From Actinomycetes bacterium (GTDB taxonomy: Bacteria > Actinomycetota > Acidimicrobiia > Acidimicrobiales > Palsa-688): a stretch of DNA of 32,573 nucleotides. The notes under the pieces were generated by a model. It saw only the letters and a program-made list of their open reading frames with translations. It was not told where the DNA came from and searched no databases. Position 1 is the first letter of the stretch. Every line of letters begins with the position of its first letter. Positions 14,549-21,924 of this stretch are shown here, in pieces. The DNA lies in assembly GCA_021838445.1 (NCBI GenBank), contig JAKCDU010000042.1:1-32573 (forward strand), in the 5' to 3' direction. A program made the translations under genes and the position numbers.

Positions 14549-15328
14549 TCAGCGACCCTTGTAGTCGGCCGGGCGCTTCTCGAGGAACGAAGCCAGTGAC
14601 TCCTTGAAGTCCTCGGTGCGGAACAGGTTGAGCAACTCGGCCAGCACGTGGTGGGAGTTGGCGTCGAAGGACGAGTCCAGGCCGAGGCGCATGGCCCGCT
14701 TGGCGGCCCGCACGGCGAGGGGCGGCATGGCCACCACGTCGGCGACCCAGGAGTCGACCGTGGCGTCGAGATCGTCGGCGGCCACGACGGTGTTGACCAG
14801 ACCGAGGCGCAGCATCTCGGACGCGTCGAGCTTGCGGCCGAACAGCGAGACCTCGCAGGCCTTGTGCCAGCCCACCAGCCGGGGCAGCAGCCAGGTGCCC
14901 CCGCTCTCGGGCAGGGCGCTTCGCTTCACCGGAGGGGTGAAGCTGGCCTGATCGGAGGCGATGACCACGTCGCAGCCGAGGGCCAGGTCCACTCCGTAGC
15001 CGGCGGCCGGCCCGTTCAACCGGCAAATTACCGGCACGTCCAGGCGGCGCAGGACGAACGGGGGAGTGTCGTCGATGCGGGTGCCGAGCCCACCGGGATC
15101 GGTGCCGAGACCCTGGCCGGCGGCCAGGTCCTGCAGGTCCAGGCCGCTGCAGAAACCCCGCCCCGCCCCGCTGAGCACGACCGCCCGCACGTCGCGGTCA
15201 GCGTCGCACTCGACGAGGAGCCGGCTCATGTCGCGCAGCATCGGCCCGCTGATGGCGTTCAGGCGGTCGGGCCGGTTCATGGTGATCGTCACGACGTGGT
15301 CGTGGCGCTGGGCGGTCAGGTGTTCCAT
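14549..15328 (-). CDS. Enoyl-CoA hydratase/isomerase family protein (crotonase)
   Basis: 259 residues from ATG at 15328, the usual length. The crotonase core is plain: VVTITMNRPDRLNAIS, the first oxyanion-hole segment AVVLSGAGRGFCSGLDL (residues 49-65), the second NGPAAGYGVDLALGCDVVIASDQASFTPP (105-133) and Glu141 in ALPESGGTWLLPRLVG, which can serve as the acid/base of hydratases. The C-terminal helix region ends in ASFLEKRPADYKGR, typical of the family. The enzyme should add water to, or isomerise, an enoyl-CoA in the cytosol. It starts 20 bases after the amidohydrolase stop, so the pair is probably one operon. Ring-hydrolysing and decarboxylating crotonases look alike, so the exact reaction is not fixed. 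Confidence 0.9.
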   Translation of the reverse strand: MEHLTAQRHDHVVTITMNRPDRLNAISGPMLRDMSRLLVECDADRDVRAVVLSGAGRGFCSGLDLQDLAAGQGLGTDPGGLGTRIDDTPPFVLRRLDVPVICRLNGPAAGYGVDLALGCDVVIASDQASFTPPVKRSALPESGGTWLLPRLVGWHKACEVSLFGRKLDASEMLRLGLVNTVVAADDLDATVDSWVADVVAMPPLAVRAAKRAMRLGLDSSFDANSHHVLAELLNLFRTEDFKESLASFLEKRPADYKGR

Positions 15329-15348
15329 GCTCGAAGTATGACCTGGAG

Positions 15349-16794
15349 CTAACCGGCCAGGACGGCGCCGGCTTGTTGGGCCACGACCGTGCCGTCGAAG
15401 AAGCCGGGGTTCATGCCGCCGTGGAGCCGGACGGCGTTGGCGAAGACGAAGTCCTCCATCTGGCCGGAGTCGAGGCGCCCGTCCTCCACCGCCTCGTAGG
15501 CCTCGGGCAGCACCAGATCCATGGCCGGCGCGTCCCAGTGGGCCACGTCGGTGCCGAGCAGGGGACGCAGGCTCACCGGCCGGTCGGCCACATGCAGCCC
15601 GAAGGCCAGCGGCACGAGCGGGTCGTCGGCCTCGCACCCGAAGAACGACCGCTCGGCGAACGGGACGATGATGTCATCAGGGCTGTCTACAGCCGCTGCG
15701 GCGAACTCGTCGATCTGGGCCGGCCGGCCCGGCCGGCGCTCCAGCCACTCGCGGATGGGCCCCGAGTTGGAGATCATCTCGTCGGTCCCGTAGCGGCCGA
15801 TCAGGCTCATCACCGCGGCGACGTCGAGGCGGTCGGGGTCGAGCTCTCCGATGGCGTGGGCGCCCCGCTTCTGCCAGTGGCCGACCAGATCGGCCAGGAG
15901 GCTGGCGCCCCACATCACCCCGCCTTCGAGGTAGCCGAAGCGCAGATCGGGGAAGCGCCGGTAGACGCCGCCCATGAACAGCGCCTTGCACAGGGCCTCG
16001 TGGGCGTGGGCCAGGCCACCGATGTGGTTGTACACGTAGTTGGTCACCGAGCGGGCCGGGTGGTGCGACTGCAGGGAGCTGTGGAACACCGGGGCCACCT
16101 GGTTGCGCCGGCACGCTTCCCAGACAGGGTCGTAGTCGGCCTCGCTGTCCAAGCCGAACACATCCAGGCGCACCGCCAGCGGGTCTCCTGAGTCGCCGAC
16201 GGGACGCAGCGCGTAACCCGACAGCAGGACCAGGCTGTGGCCGAGCACCCCGACGGCGTGGTCGATCTCGGCGGCGGCCGTCGCCGGGTCGTCCATCGGG
16301 ATCAGGGCGGCCGGGCGCAGCCGGTCCCGGTAGGGGGCGAACAGGCGGGCGGTGTAGCTGTTGACGGCCCGACAGACCGGCGCCCGCAGCTCCGATTCGG
16401 GCCCGGCCAGGTAACCGAGGGCCCACGAGGGGTAGGCCAGCATCAGGTCCACCCCGATCTCGTCGAGGCGCTCGTAAAGGAGGCGGGGGAGATGGGCGGT
16501 GGCCCGGTCCCGGGCGTCGGCCACCGGGTTGCCCCACCACGCCGACATCCCCGGCCACGATCGGCGCAGGAGCGGGTCGGAACGGTCGGCGGCGAACTGC
16601 ACGGTGTCGAAGGCGCGTACCGCCTGAGCCAGGTAGCGGTCCCGCAGCTCGGCCCCGCCGATCTGCTCCATATCGGAGGCGATGGCGTCGTCGAGGAGCG
16701 GCATCAGCTCCATGAAGTGCCCGTCGGCGTCGACCACCGGATGCGCCAGCCGGTCGTGTATCTCCGAAGCGGAAAGTGCGGGCGTGACGGTCAT
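15349..16794 (-). CDS. Amidohydrolase family protein (Amidohydro_2, metal-dependent TIM barrel)
   Basis: 481 residues from ATG at 16794, with GGAGG four bases upstream. Metal-site motifs of the family are seen in order: VVDADGHFME (His26, with Asp24), DLMLAYPSWALGYLAG, PVFHSS (His238), LRFGYLEGGVMWG and GTDVAHWD (Asp416, His419). This matches the decarboxylase/hydrolase branch (PF04909), whose members decarboxylate aromatic acids or hydrolyse C-C and C-N bonds. The protein is longer than the family's usual 300-380 residues because of an insert around 310-400. The crotonase gene 20 bases downstream and the divergent HpcH-type lyase suggest breakdown of a cyclic or branched carboxylate through CoA esters; this is inference. 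Confidence 0.85.
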   Translation of the reverse strand: MTVTPALSASEIHDRLAHPVVDADGHFMELMPLLDDAIASDMEQIGGAELRDRYLAQAVRAFDTVQFAADRSDPLLRRSWPGMSAWWGNPVADARDRATAHLPRLLYERLDEIGVDLMLAYPSWALGYLAGPESELRAPVCRAVNSYTARLFAPYRDRLRPAALIPMDDPATAAAEIDHAVGVLGHSLVLLSGYALRPVGDSGDPLAVRLDVFGLDSEADYDPVWEACRRNQVAPVFHSSLQSHHPARSVTNYVYNHIGGLAHAHEALCKALFMGGVYRRFPDLRFGYLEGGVMWGASLLADLVGHWQKRGAHAIGELDPDRLDVAAVMSLIGRYGTDEMISNSGPIREWLERRPGRPAQIDEFAAAAVDSPDDIIVPFAERSFFGCEADDPLVPLAFGLHVADRPVSLRPLLGTDVAHWDAPAMDLVLPEAYEAVEDGRLDSGQMEDFVFANAVRLHGGMNPGFFDGTVVAQQAGAVLAG

Positions 16795-16891
16795 GATGCC
16801 TCCCCGGGCGCAGCGACGTGAGGAACGTAGCGCGCGCCGCGGATCGGATCGGACAGAATCGTCGCTGGACCGCCCATTGCGAGGAGCCGAC

Positions 16892-17848
16892 ATGTCCAAG
16901 GCCGACGCCAAGCCCATCCGCACCCTGCTTTTCGTGCCGGGCACCGAGGAGGAGCGGCTGCACCGGTCGGTTGAGCACGGCGCCGATGCGGTGATGATCG
17001 ACCTCGAGGAGCCGAGGACCCCCTTCCCCGAGGCGGCCCGCGATGCCGCCCGGGCGTCGGTGCGGGCCTTCCTCGACAGCGACCGGGCGTCAGGGGCGGG
17101 TGGGGCGGCGTCGCCGCCCCGGTGGTTCGCCCGGGTGCAGCCGCCGGCGACGGGACAGACCCTGAAGGATCTGCGGGCCGTCGTCGGCCCGACCCTCACC
17201 GGCATCCTGGTCCCCAAGGTGTACGGCCCCGAGGACATCCACAGAGCGGATGCCCTGCTCACCTGCACCGAGGCCGAGCTCGGGGTCGAGATGGGCTCGA
17301 CGGCCATCTATCCCATACTCGAGACCGCCCAGAGCCTGCGGCTGGCCTACGAGATCGCCGTGGCGTCCCAGCGGGTCCAGTACATGGGCGGGGCGGTGTC
17401 GCGCTTCGGGGACATCCACCAGGCGGTCGGCTACACCTGGACCGCGGAGGGACGCGAGACGCTGTTCCTGCGCTCCAAGGTGCTCATCGACGCCCGGGCG
17501 GCGGGTATCCGCTACCCGATCAGCGGCATGTGGGGGGGCGACACCGACGACATCGACGGCCTCCGCCGCTGGGCCGGCGAGCTGCGCGGTCTCGGCTACT
17601 TCGGGATGATGCTGGGCTCCCCCGCCCACGTCCCGGTGGTCAACGAGATCTTCTCGCCCACCCCCGCCGACGTCGCCTTCTGGCAGGACCTGGACCGCCT
17701 CGCGTCCGCCGCCGAGGCCGAGGCCGTCGACTCCGGCCCGATCCTCTACGGGAGCCGCAACCAGGGTGAGGGCCACGAGGTGCACCTGGCCCACGTCGGT
17801 TCGGCGCGACAGAACCTGGCGTGGGCCCGGGACCTGGGCCTGCTCTGA
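16892..17848 (+). CDS. HpcH/HpaI aldolase / citrate lyase beta-like protein (CitE family)
   Basis: 318 residues from ATG at 16892, with GAGGAG five bases upstream; a longer open frame reaching back into the divergent gene is rejected. Family motifs are RTLLFVPGTEEERLHRSVEHGADAVMIDLEEPRTPFPEAARDAARASV (the metal-binding acidic motif DLEE), GILVPKVYGPEDI (PK loop), GVEMGSTAIYPILETAQSL (catalytic/metal Glu region) and GGAVSRFGDIHQAVGYTW (metal-binding Asp). Such enzymes cleave or condense 3-hydroxyacyl-CoA or malyl-CoA-type compounds, with Mg2+. The gene is divergent from the amidohydrolase with under 100 bases between starts, so both may share control. It ends 36 bases from the convergent kinase gene, a gap rich in GC palindromic sequence. 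Confidence 0.86.
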   Translation: MSKADAKPIRTLLFVPGTEEERLHRSVEHGADAVMIDLEEPRTPFPEAARDAARASVRAFLDSDRASGAGGAASPPRWFARVQPPATGQTLKDLRAVVGPTLTGILVPKVYGPEDIHRADALLTCTEAELGVEMGSTAIYPILETAQSLRLAYEIAVASQRVQYMGGAVSRFGDIHQAVGYTWTAEGRETLFLRSKVLIDARAAGIRYPISGMWGGDTDDIDGLRRWAGELRGLGYFGMMLGSPAHVPVVNEIFSPTPADVAFWQDLDRLASAAEAEAVDSGPILYGSRNQGEGHEVHLAHVGSARQNLAWARDLGLL

Positions 17849-17884
17849 GCGGTACGGCCGGGGCCCGCACCGGCCCGGGCGACC

Positions 17885-18934
17885 TCAGTCCAGGGCGCGG
17901 CGCAGGGCCGGGACCACCTCGAGATCGTCGAGGGCCATCTCGGCCCGCCGTAGCAGGTCGGTGGCCAGCACCTGGACGTCGCTGGCCAGGTAGGTGGGCA
18001 TGAAGGCGAGGAAGGTCGCCACCACGGTGTAGGCGGCCTGCACCCGGTGCTCGAACCACGCCTCGTCGAAGTCGATCGCGGTCCCCCCGGCGGCGGCCAG
18101 GGCGCCCAGGTACAGGCGGAGCAGATCGGCTTCGGTGGCCCGCCGCTCGGCAGGGTCGACGGTCATGGTCAAGAAGTAGCTGACGTCGCGCAGGTGGGTG
18201 CTGACCCGCGACAGCCCCCAGTCGAAGAAGCCGACCCGGGGACCGTCGAGGAACACGTTGCCGATGTGGGGATCGCCGTGCACGAAGGTGCGAGGCCCGG
18301 AGTCCCACCGGGCGGTGATGCGGTCGTGGTGTTCCACGTAGAGCCGGCCGGCCTCGACGTAGGACGGGGTCAGCTCCTCGTGGTGCTGGTCGAGCACCAT
18401 GGCGAGCAGACCGGCCGCGAACTCGGTGTGGCCGACGCCCGGCGAGGCCGCCCAGGGGGCCACGCTGGAGCGGACGGCCGGGTCCTCGAAGCGGGCGTGG
18501 AACCGGGCCAGATCCTCCAGCGCTCCGGCCGCCTCGTCGGCGGTGACACCCCTGACACCGCCGAGGAACCGGCAGCCGGCGGCCGTCAGGTCCTCGAGCA
18601 GCAGCACGAAGCAGCCGTCTTCGCCGCAGGCCCCGAAATAGGACCGGGGTAGGCGCAGATCGGCGCCGGGGGCCACGTCCTCGTAGAAGCGGACCTCCCG
18701 CTCGCCCATCTCGCCGGCACCGATCATCTTCCTGTGCTCGGGGTCGGCCGAGGCCAGTTTCACGAACAGCGTCTCCGGCCGGTCGCCGGGACGGGCGTAG
18801 CGCAGCGCCAGGCGGACCCGCTGATTGGTCGCGACGGCCTCGTCGAGCACCTCCACTCCGGTCACGGTCACGCCGAGTGAGTCGGACAGCCAGGCGACGG
18901 TGAGGTCGTCGGCCCGGACGGGCAGGGTGGTCAT
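17885..18934 (-). CDS. Aminoglycoside-phosphotransferase-fold kinase (APH/CHK-like)
   Basis: 349 residues from ATG at 18934, without an obvious ribosome-binding site. The kinase fold is shown by LFVKLAS (ATP-binding Lys59), GEREVRFYEDVAP, VLLLEDL (hinge), the Brenner-type catalytic loop TFVHGDPHIGNVF (His219, Asp221, Asn226) and the metal-binding VGFFDWGLSR (Asp238). In actinobacteria this branch is large and often sits beside acyl-CoA dehydrogenases and acyl-CoA lyases, where it phosphorylates small alcohols such as hydroxyacyl or choline-like compounds; few members are characterised. There is no sign that it is a resistance gene. It is transcribed alone, convergent with the CitE-like gene and separated from the cox operon by a double hairpin element. 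Confidence 0.85.
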   Translation of the reverse strand: MTTLPVRADDLTVAWLSDSLGVTVTGVEVLDEAVATNQRVRLALRYARPGDRPETLFVKLASADPEHRKMIGAGEMGEREVRFYEDVAPGADLRLPRSYFGACGEDGCFVLLLEDLTAAGCRFLGGVRGVTADEAAGALEDLARFHARFEDPAVRSSVAPWAASPGVGHTEFAAGLLAMVLDQHHEELTPSYVEAGRLYVEHHDRITARWDSGPRTFVHGDPHIGNVFLDGPRVGFFDWGLSRVSTHLRDVSYFLTMTVDPAERRATEADLLRLYLGALAAAGGTAIDFDEAWFEHRVQAAYTVVATFLAFMPTYLASDVQVLATDLLRRAEMALDDLEVVPALRRALD

Positions 18935-18973
18935 GGCGGCGATGTTGGCACACCCCGCCCCCGCCCGCCGTCG

Positions 18974-19033
18974 CCGGGCCGGCCTGCGGCCGGCCGAGTC
19001 CGGCTCCGGGCCGGCCTGCGGCCGGCCGAGTCC
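18974..19033. repeat. Two tandem copies of a hairpin-forming 28-mer
   Basis: Positions 18974-19001 and 19006-19033 are identical over 28 bases with a 4-base spacer. Each copy contains GGCCGGC-CTGCG-GCCGGCC, a perfect 7-bp stem with 5-nt loop. The pair lies upstream of the kinase gene and downstream of the cox operon. A 15-base part of the same stem-loop recurs at about 9637-9651 inside the anti-sigma gene. It may be a REP/BIME-like dispersed element or a tandem terminator of the cox operon. Confidence 0.88.
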
Positions 19034-19052
19034 TGCGCCGGCGCGCCCTGGC

Positions 19053-19087
19053 GGACCCGCCTCAGGCCGTAGGGGCCGGGCGGGTCC
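19053..19087 (-). terminator. Hairpin over the end of the CtaG-like gene, possible terminator
   Basis: GGACCCGCC (19053-19061) pairs perfectly with GGCGGGTCC (19079-19087), a 9-bp stem with a 17-nt loop that includes the CtaG stop codon (19062-19064). No U-tract follows, which is common in very GC-rich genomes. It could end the cox operon transcript together with the tandem hairpins downstream. Confidence 0.45.
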
Positions 19088-19874
19088 AGGCCCGCCGGGC
19101 CCCCCGGCGGCGACTGCGCTTACCCCGGCTCGATGCCAGCGCCGGGCAGCAGGCCCCGCACGTCGGCAGCGCCACGGCCAGAAAGGCGGCGCCGGCCGGT
19201 ACTGCGCCGGCGGTGACTGCGCCGGCGCCGGCCAGGATGAGCACCCCGAGCAGGATCTCGACCCCAGCGCCGGCGAGCGCCGAACCCAGGCGGAGCCGGG
19301 GCGAGAGGCGCCACGGGCCGGGGTCGGCGTCGAGCAGCGGTTGCCAGTAGAGAGACCCGACCACGACGACGAGCAGGTGGGAGCCATCATGGGCCAGCGG
19401 GTGGGTCAGCAGGTAGTCGTAGACCTGCCGGTCGGCGAGCATCGCGCCCATCGAGCCGTAGTAGAGCAGCCACCCGAGCAGCGGGTTGGTCAGGTAGCGC
19501 AGAACCCGGCTGTGGACGACCCTCACCAGTCGGACCTGGGCCGGGCGGCGGCACGCCTGGACGGCCAGCGTGACGGGCCGCCCCAGAAGAAGAAGGGGTG
19601 GTGCCACCATCATTAGGAGGGCGTGCTGGACCACGTGGACGGTGGGCTGCTCGTCGTGGGCGGCCAGGCCCGAGCCGACGGCCAGCCACAGGAGGCCGAT
19701 GCCACTGACGAAGCAGGCCGTGGAGGAGCGCGACCACCTGCGGCCTCTCCTGGCCAGCCGGCCGACACCGGCCAGGTAGGCCGCCGCCGCCAGCACCTGC
19801 AGGGCGTCGGCGGCTAGGGCCAGGCCGCCGGTCTGCACCCCCGCGAAGAGAGCGGCCCCGTCCGCTGCGGTCAC
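19062..19874 (-). CDS. CtaG-like integral membrane protein (cytochrome c oxidase assembly, caa3 type)
   Basis: 270 residues from GTG at 19874, overlapping the upstream VWA gene by 4 bases (GTGA). About six or seven membrane helices are visible. The family signature is HVVQHALLMMVAPPLLLLGRPVTLA (residues 80-104, with conserved histidines), then LTNPLLGWLLYYGSMGAMLADRQVYDYLLTHPLAHDGSHLLVVVVGSLYWQPLL. The C-terminus contains Ala/Gly-rich repeats (AGAGAVTAGAVPAGAA) followed by CGACC and a basic tail. CtaG proteins of the caa3 class aid copper-site or oxidase assembly in the membrane. Being the last gene of a tightly coupled cox operon suggests a role in copper supply for the Mo-Cu CO dehydrogenase, or in linking the enzyme to the respiratory chain. 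That is inference; the family call is solid. Confidence 0.84.
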   Translation of the reverse strand: MTAADGAALFAGVQTGGLALAADALQVLAAAAYLAGVGRLARRGRRWSRSSTACFVSGIGLLWLAVGSGLAAHDEQPTVHVVQHALLMMVAPPLLLLGRPVTLAVQACRRPAQVRLVRVVHSRVLRYLTNPLLGWLLYYGSMGAMLADRQVYDYLLTHPLAHDGSHLLVVVVGSLYWQPLLDADPGPWRLSPRLRLGSALAGAGVEILLGVLILAGAGAVTAGAVPAGAAFLAVALPTCGACCPALASSRGKRSRRRGARRAWTRPAPTA

Positions 19875-21040
19875 GAGGCGATCGCCTCCAGGACCTCGTC
19901 GAGGGCGGCCAGGCTGTGGCCGCTGACGAAGGCGTCGACGTAGGGCAGCGCCGCGGCCATGCCGGCGACCAGGGGGCGGTAGCCGTCGGCCGCCTTGCGC
20001 GGGTTGACCCACACGATGCGGTAGGCCAGGCGCCGTAGGCGCTGCATCTCCCGGGCCAAGACTTGGGCGTCGCCGGTGTCCCAGCCGTCGGAGAGGATGA
20101 GGATCACCGCCCCGCGGGCCAGCCCACGCCGTCCGTGCTGGTCGTTGAACGCGGCGATGGCCTCGCCGATGCGGGTCCCGCCGTGCCAGTCGGGCGCCAG
20201 GCGCCCGGCTTTCTCGAGGGCCCGGTCGGGGTTCGCCCGGGTCAGCGCCCGGGTCAGGCGGGTCAGCCGGGTGGCGAACACGAAGGCTTCGGCCCGGCTC
20301 TCCGACACCCCGTTCCACAGGAGCTGCAGGTAGGCCCGGGAGTAGCGCTCCATCGAGCCGGAGATGTCACATATGAGGACCACCCGTCGTGGTCGGTGCC
20401 GCCTCTTGCGCACGACCGGCGAAAGTGGCTCACCGCCGGTCCGCCGGGCCCGCCGGAGGCTGGCCCGCACGTCCAGGTCGGTGCCTCTGCGGTTGCGCAC
20501 CTGGCGGCGGCTGAGCCGCTGGGGGGCGACGATACGCAGGCGCCCCAGCTGGGCCAGTTCCTCGGGGCTGAGCCGGGCGAAGTCCTCGTGGCGGAGCCGC
20601 TCGTCGGCGCTCGAGGCGGCCTGCACGGTGTCCTCCTCTGAAGATCCTTCCTCGCCGTCGCCGGCTGCCCCCGCGGGCGAGGGCATAGGGGCGGACACGG
20701 GAGGGTTGTCCCCCCGCGGAGGGGGCCGGGTCTCACCCCGGCGGACGCTCGGCGGTGGGGGTGGGCTGTCACCGCGGAAGTCGGCGGGATCGACCAGACC
20801 CTCGAAGACCGAGGCGAACACGGCGTCGTAGACGGGTATCGACCCATGGTCGGCTACGAGGGTCACCCGTCCCAGCCAGTACAGCTCGGACACGGTGGCC
20901 GGGGCGGTCATGGCCATGGTGGCGGCCAGGCGGCCGGCCCGCTCGGGGGTGACGGGCACCCCGGCGGCGTGCAGCAGGGTGGCGAAATGGCCGGCCAGCG
21001 CGGCCAGGTCGGGGGGCCGGGTCCCGACCGCCCCGGTCAC
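19871..21040 (-). CDS. coxE: VWA-domain protein CoxE, CO dehydrogenase maturation
   Basis: 389 residues from GTG at 21040, overlapping the AAA ATPase stop by 4 bases. An N-terminal helical part (LAGHFATLLHAAGVPVTPERAGRLAATMAMT) is followed by an acidic/Pro-rich linker (about 90-150). Basic RRQVRNRRGTDLDVRASLRRARRTGGEPL leads to the von Willebrand A domain with a MIDAS motif DISGSM (225-230), GGTRIGEAI (287-295) and LSDGWDTGD (317-325). This is the CoxE type (PF05762). In CO oxidisers CoxE works with the AAA ATPase CoxD on building the Mo-S-Cu centre of CoxL; a role in the copper step has been proposed. Its position directly after the ATPase, with start/stop overlap, fits a MoxR-VWA chaperone pair acting in the cytosol. 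Confidence 0.88.
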   Translation of the reverse strand: MTGAVGTRPPDLAALAGHFATLLHAAGVPVTPERAGRLAATMAMTAPATVSELYWLGRVTLVADHGSIPVYDAVFASVFEGLVDPADFRGDSPPPPPSVRRGETRPPPRGDNPPVSAPMPSPAGAAGDGEEGSSEEDTVQAASSADERLRHEDFARLSPEELAQLGRLRIVAPQRLSRRQVRNRRGTDLDVRASLRRARRTGGEPLSPVVRKRRHRPRRVVLICDISGSMERYSRAYLQLLWNGVSESRAEAFVFATRLTRLTRALTRANPDRALEKAGRLAPDWHGGTRIGEAIAAFNDQHGRRGLARGAVILILSDGWDTGDAQVLAREMQRLRRLAYRIVWVNPRKAADGYRPLVAGMAAALPYVDAFVSGHSLAALDEVLEAIAS

Positions 21041-21924
21041 GGCCCGGCCAGCCAGTCCGGGCCTCGGGACATGGCCAGCTCGAGGTCCTCGCGGTATTTG
21101 AGCACCGACCCGAGGGTGGTCTCCACGGCCTGCGGGTCGAGGGCCGGCAGGCCGAGCAGGTCGAGGGCCAGCACCCAGTTGATGGCCTCGGCCACGCCCG
21201 GCGGCTTCTGCACCTCGAGGGTCCGCAGCCGGGCCACCGCGGCGGCCACCGATTCGACGAGGGGAGTGGATGCCTGCGGGACCCGACGGCGAACGATGTC
21301 GGTGGTGCGGGCCACGTCGGGGTAGTCGATCCAGTGGTAGAGGCAGCGCCGCTTCAGGGCGTCGTGGAGGTCCCTGGTCCGGTTGGAAGTGAGGATGACC
21401 ACCGGCCGGTGGGTGGCCCGCACCGTCCCGATCTCGGGGATGGTCACACTTCCCTCGGCCAGCAGCTCGAGGAGGAACGCCTCGAACTCGTCGTCGGCGC
21501 GGTCGATCTCGTCGATGAGAAGTACGGCGGGGCGGGGTCCGGGGTGCTCCACGGCTTGCAGCAGGGGGCGGGCGAGGAGGTAGTCCCGGCGGAACAGGTC
21601 CTCCTCGCGCAGGTGCTCGTGGGCCGTCTCGGAGACCTTGATGGCCAGCAACTGCCGGGGGAAGTTCCACTCGTAGAGGGCCTCGGCGGCGTCGATGCCC
21701 TCGTAGCACTGCAGCCGGATGAGCGGGGTGTCGAGGGCGGCGGCGAGGGCCTTGGCGGCCTCGGTCTTGCCCACCCCGGGCTCCCCCTCGAGCAGGAGCG
21801 GCTGGGGCAGGCGCGCCGCGCAGAACAGGGCGACGGACATGCCTTCGTCGGCCAGGTAGTCGCTGCGGTCCAGGGCCTCGCGCAGCTCGTGGGGCGAGGA
21901 GACCCACTCGGCGATGTCGCTCAA
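21037..21924 (-). CDS. coxD: MoxR-type AAA+ ATPase CoxD, CO dehydrogenase maturation
   Basis: 295 residues from TTG at 21924 in a TTGA overlap with the preceding stop; the resulting MSDIAEW start fits the family, and the longer frame upstream lies inside the XdhC gene. Walker A is GEPGVGKT (47-54), Walker B VLLIDEID (134-141), sensor 1 VVILTSN (175-181), then LKRRCLYHWIDYPD (189-202), where the arginine finger of MoxR ATPases lies, and a helical lid. YEGIDAAEALYEWNFPRQLL is characteristic of the CoxD branch. In Oligotropha CoxD is a membrane-associated ATPase needed for sulfuration of the Mo centre of CoxL. Gene order and spacing with coxE support the same role here. Confidence 0.9.
   Translation of the reverse strand: MSDIAEWVSSPHELREALDRSDYLADEGMSVALFCAARLPQPLLLEGEPGVGKTEAAKALAAALDTPLIRLQCYEGIDAAEALYEWNFPRQLLAIKVSETAHEHLREEDLFRRDYLLARPLLQAVEHPGPRPAVLLIDEIDRADDEFEAFLLELLAEGSVTIPEIGTVRATHRPVVILTSNRTRDLHDALKRRCLYHWIDYPDVARTTDIVRRRVPQASTPLVESVAAAVARLRTLEVQKPPGVAEAINWVLALDLLGLPALDPQAVETTLGSVLKYREDLELAMSRGPDWLAGP

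Noticed and set aside
16795-17307. N-terminal extension of the amidohydrolase into the divergent lyase gene
   Set aside because: It is antisense to a clear CitE-like gene, and the ATG at 16794 has its own ribosome-binding site.
17849-17884. Terminator between the CitE-like and kinase genes
   Set aside because: The gap is GC-rich with only an imperfect short stem, too weak to call.
17885-18934. Antibiotic resistance gene (aminoglycoside phosphotransferase)
   Set aside because: Only the general kinase fold is shared. The gene sits among CoA metabolism genes and lacks resistance-enzyme-specific features.
18974-19033. CRISPR-like repeat pair
   Set aside because: There are only two copies with a 4-bp spacer, and the unit is a hairpin element; no spacer-sized intervals exist.
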